Source: QHXW01 sp963752965 (lineage in GTDB: Bacteria; Acidobacteriota; Terriglobia; Bryobacterales; Bryobacteraceae). From it: DNA of 64,000 nucleotides. Shown here piece after piece: positions 63,119 to 64,000 of the stretch. A program made the position numbers and the translations under genes. The DNA lies in assembly GCA_963752965.1 (NCBI GenBank), contig CAVWAJ010000019.1:140489-204488 (forward strand), given 5' to 3'. The first letter of the stretch is position 1; each line of letters begins with the position of its first letter. The notes below the pieces were generated by a model. The model did no database searches, was not told where the DNA came from, and was given only the letters and a program-made list of their open reading frames with translations.

Positions 63119-64000
63119 ATGCTGCCGAAACGGATCTGGATTTTCAGTGTGTTTGCGGTTCTCGCCGGGATGGCTTTCTTCGTCACCGGCACGGATGCAC
63201 AGCCCGGCACGGTGAAACAGATCGTGCCGGGGGTATGGTTCCGGGAGGGTGACCTCGACAACCTGGGCCATTGCAACAACATCATCATCGAGATGAAGGA
63301 CTACCTCATCGTGGTGGACGCCAATTTTCCGAGTGGCGCGCGGCTGGCCATGGAGGCGGCCAAAAGGGTTTCGAGCAAGCCGGTCAAATATGTTTTCGAC
63401 ACCCACCATCATGGCGACCACGCTTACGGGAACCCTATCTGGACGCAGGCTGGCGCCACAACTCTGGCCTACAAGGGTGTGGTGGAGGAGATGAAGCGCT
63501 ACGAACCAGCGCACTGGCAAGCCACCGCCAGAACCCGTAAGGACGTGGCGGATATGCACCTGGCCGCTCCAGAACCACCGAAGCAGACATTCGACAAGAG
63601 CCCGTTCATCCTGAAAGACGCGACACGGGAAGTGCGCTTCTACTATTTCGGGTGGGCGCACACGCGCGGGGATGGCTTCGTATACTTGCCAAAGGAAAAA
63701 GTGCTATGCACGGGCGATGCGGTGGTGAATGGCGGCTACAATTTCACGGCCGATGCCAATGTGGGCAACTGGCCGGCGGTGATTCAAGAAGCGCAAAAGC
63801 TCGATATTGAGCACGTCCTGCCAGGGCACGGCGCCCCCGGAGGCAAACAGGTGCTGGAAGGGCAACGCCGATTCCTGATTGAGCTCCATTACGCAGTGGC
63901 GAACGCCATCCAGCAGGGCAAGAAACTCACGGATCTGGTTCCTCCGGGCACAACAATTGTCTACGGAAACATCGTGCCGTCCACGACTAACGTTACGCTT
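63119..64000 (+). CDS. Exported MBL-fold metallo-hydrolase (partial)
   Basis: The gene runs off the right edge after 294 codons. Residues 1-26 form a signal peptide (MLPKRIWIFSVFAVLAGM). A metallo-beta-lactamase fold follows, with DTHHHGDHAYGNP (the zinc-binding HxHxDH, H96-H101), GWAHTRGDGFVYLP, CTGDAVVNGG and LPGHGAPGGKQ. It resembles subclass B-like or quinoprotein-relay-type exported MBL hydrolases; antibiotic hydrolysis cannot be assumed. No good ribosome binding site precedes the ATG. The C-terminal part is missing, so domain content beyond the fold is unknown. Confidence 0.88.
   Translation, partial: MLPKRIWIFSVFAVLAGMAFFVTGTDAQPGTVKQIVPGVWFREGDLDNLGHCNNIIIEMKDYLIVVDANFPSGARLAMEAAKRVSSKPVKYVFDTHHHGDHAYGNPIWTQAGATTLAYKGVVEEMKRYEPAHWQATARTRKDVADMHLAAPEPPKQTFDKSPFILKDATREVRFYYFGWAHTRGDGFVYLPKEKVLCTGDAVVNGGYNFTADANVGNWPAVIQEAQKLDIEHVLPGHGAPGGKQVLEGQRRFLIELHYAVANAIQQGKKLTDLVPPGTTIVYGNIVPSTTNVTL

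Overview
The window looks like chromosome of a GC-rich Acidobacteriota bacterium, most like the Bryobacterales/Solibacter group. This placement is inferred from gene content: a VWFA-domain protein of the acidobacterial type, a GWxTD-domain protein, a TPR plus ASPIC/UnbV (CRTAC1-like) pair, very large Oar-like TonB-dependent receptors with a carboxypeptidase-regulatory N-terminal domain, a DUF4159 protein, soluble Ser/Thr kinases and sulfatase-TPR fusions. There is no rRNA, tRNA, CRISPR array, prophage or intact insertion sequence that I can see. It reads as housekeeping operons separated by accessory genes.

Layout. 1-4.0 kb: secreted NHL-like protein (cut by the left edge), membrane HD-GYP protein, orphan nuoB followed by pgeF, DksA-type zinc-finger protein. 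4.2-8.7 kb (minus): molybdopterin oxidoreductase, a lipoprotein and a GT-C-like membrane protein in one overlapping operon. 8.8-14.2 kb: Phd/VapC-type toxin-antitoxin pair, VWFA protein, small membrane protein, two-lobed esterase overlapped by an alcohol dehydrogenase. 14.2-22.8 kb: TonB-receptor-like protein, GWxTD protein, methyltransferase, sulfatase-TPR protein, NAD-dependent epimerase, inositol-phosphate synthase. 22.9-27.6 kb: a signalling cluster (LytTR regulator, two LiaF-like membrane proteins, LytS-like histidine kinase, and a Ser/Thr kinase fused to a receiver and a LytTR domain). 27.6-33.5 kb: quinone-reductase-like enzyme, truncated uracil-DNA-glycosylase-like remnant, methyltransferase, MBL-fold protein, purB, O-methyltransferase, receiver protein. 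33.5-38.6 kb (minus): rsmB-rpe-bamD-receiver-yajQ-hydrolase operon. 38.7-43.4 kb: TtcA-like, MarR/pirin pair, PhoB-like regulator, DUF4159, a lipoprotein gene interrupted by an amber codon. 43.5-49.5 kb (minus): acyP-apt-ispE-prs-rplY-pth-rpsF-rpsR-rplI-SDR. 49.6-61.7 kb: TPR protein, ASPIC/UnbV protein, two tandem 1.2-kb-residue-class TonB-dependent receptors. 61.8 kb to the end: ispG and a secreted MBL-fold hydrolase cut by the right edge.

The most unusual item is the signalling cluster at 22.9-27.6 kb. It ends in a soluble Ser/Thr kinase continuous with a complete receiver-LytTR response regulator, next to a LytS-type histidine kinase, so one DNA-binding output could receive both Ser/Thr and His-Asp phosphorylation. 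Other points of note are the amber-split lipoprotein, two genes whose family N-termini lie upstream of any canonical start codon, a PHO-box-like repeat before the PhoB-like gene, a heptamer-built palindrome before purB, and a 38-bp relic of the ASPIC/UnbV gene tail lying between the tandem receptors.
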